NCBI GenBank assembly: GCA_034211175.1
Contig: JAXHUH010000174.1
Location: 1 to 34,615 of the forward strand
Source: JAXHUH01 sp034211175
Lineage (GTDB): Bacteria > Actinomycetota > Acidimicrobiia > Acidimicrobiales > CAIXPF01
DNA: 34,615 nt
Reading direction: 5' to 3'
Both the position numbers and the translations under genes were made by a program. Each line of letters starts with the position of its first letter. Position 1 is the stretch's first letter. Shown piece by piece: positions 34,374-34,615 of the stretch. Below the pieces are notes generated by a model. It had not been told where the DNA came from and searched no databases. It saw only the letters and a list, made by a program, of their open reading frames with translations.

Positions 34374-34556
34374 ATGGCTGAAGTCGAGACGATATCTGGA
34401 CTGACTTGGAACGAGTTCAAGAGCGACATCGTACCGCGTCTGTTCGGAGAGGGAGGCGTGTTCACGAGGGGAACCTTCCTCTTCCGCGGCCTAACCCTGA
34501 TTGGTCATGGCGAATGTGATTCGGGGAGGTGGCGGTCCGCGGAAGAGCCCTTCTGA
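34374..34556 (+). CDS. FRG-domain protein, truncated by the terminal repeat
   Basis: The first 39 residues look like the start of a FRG-domain protein: LTWNEFKSDIVPRLFG, then TFLFRG with the name-giving Phe-Arg-Gly at 37-39. The next codon already belongs to the repeat that begins at 34491, and residues 40-60 are repeat-encoded, stopping at 34554-34556. Intact FRG proteins are normally hundreds of residues and continue FRGQ. GGCGGCGAAG before ATG 34374 is a weak ribosome binding site. It follows the P-loop ATPase gene closely and is probably its operon partner. It should be non-functional as it stands. Confidence 0.6.
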   Translation: MAEVETISGLTWNEFKSDIVPRLFGEGGVFTRGTFLFRGLTLIGHGECDSGRWRSAEEPF

Positions 34557-34615
34557 CCTGGGAGAATACGGGTTGCTGAGATCCGTATTACCGAGAACAG
34601 AAGGGCTCCTCGGTG
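34491..34615 (+). repeat. Structured terminal repeat, right copy (mobile-element end?)
   Basis: This is the inverted counterpart of 1-120. Outer arms GAGCCCTTCTG (34545-34555) and CAGAAGGGCTC (34598-34608) enclose an inner stem AATACGG (34565-34571) with CCGTATT (34583-34589) around an 11-nt loop. Compared with the left copy, two inner pairs changed on both sides (T-A to C-G and G-C to A-T), keeping the stem. Homology starts sharply at 34491, inside the FRG reading frame. Confidence 0.8.

Noticed and set aside
34489..34496. GCCTAAC at the start of the right terminal repeat, resembling an integron attC core site
   Set aside because: The left copy reads GCTAGCC at this place, no matching GTTRGGC partner is in the window, and no integron integrase is present.

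Overview
The sequence looks like one metagenome-style scaffold (a 10-N gap at 27162-27171) from a very GC-rich actinomycete. GTG starts, four-base ATGA/GTGA gene overlaps, lipoproteins with long acidic Asp/Thr-rich linkers and almost exclusively G/C third codon positions fit Actinomycetota. An uncultured Acidimicrobiia-type lineage is my best guess, not a proven one. I saw no rRNA, tRNA or CRISPR array.

Layout. (1) 1-2400 is a visibly AT-richer flank: a truncated GHKL ATPase gene translationally coupled to an unrecognised gene, both on the minus strand, and a divergent D12-class adenine DNA methyltransferase. (2) 2419-22563 is high-GC core with a catabolic locus: two TetR regulators, two FAD monooxygenases, a LysR regulator, two FAH-family hydrolases, an ACMSD-like amidohydrolase, a ribose-type ABC importer, a cyclase-family hydrolase, a type I extradiol dioxygenase, a C-C-hydrolase-like alpha/beta hydrolase, acetoacetyl-CoA ligase, and a divergent acyl-CoA ligase/TetR pair. 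Together they read as uptake, ring hydroxylation, ring cleavage, hydrolytic trimming and CoA activation of an unidentified (hetero)aromatic compound. (3) 22570-24129 holds a Y-family DNA polymerase gene and two repeat arrays. (4) 24130-32445 is a nitrogen operon: NMT1/SsuA-type ABC importer, two DUF1989 proteins, allophanate hydrolase and a carboxyltransferase-only urea/guanidine carboxylase. The biotin carboxylase and biotin carrier parts are absent from the window. (5) 32446-34615 is a second AT-richer flank with a frameshifted P-loop ATPase gene and a FRG-domain gene cut off after about 39 codons.

The most unusual feature is at the two extremities. Positions 1-120 and 34491-34615 are inverted copies of one repeat: 97 of 120 ungapped columns agree by my hand count. 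Each copy folds into the same nested hairpin, with compensatory base changes in the inner stem. Each copy interrupts an outward-reading defence-type gene in the same relative orientation and with a sharp boundary. This suggests the ends of an unidentified structured mobile element, with the scaffold breaking inside it on both sides.
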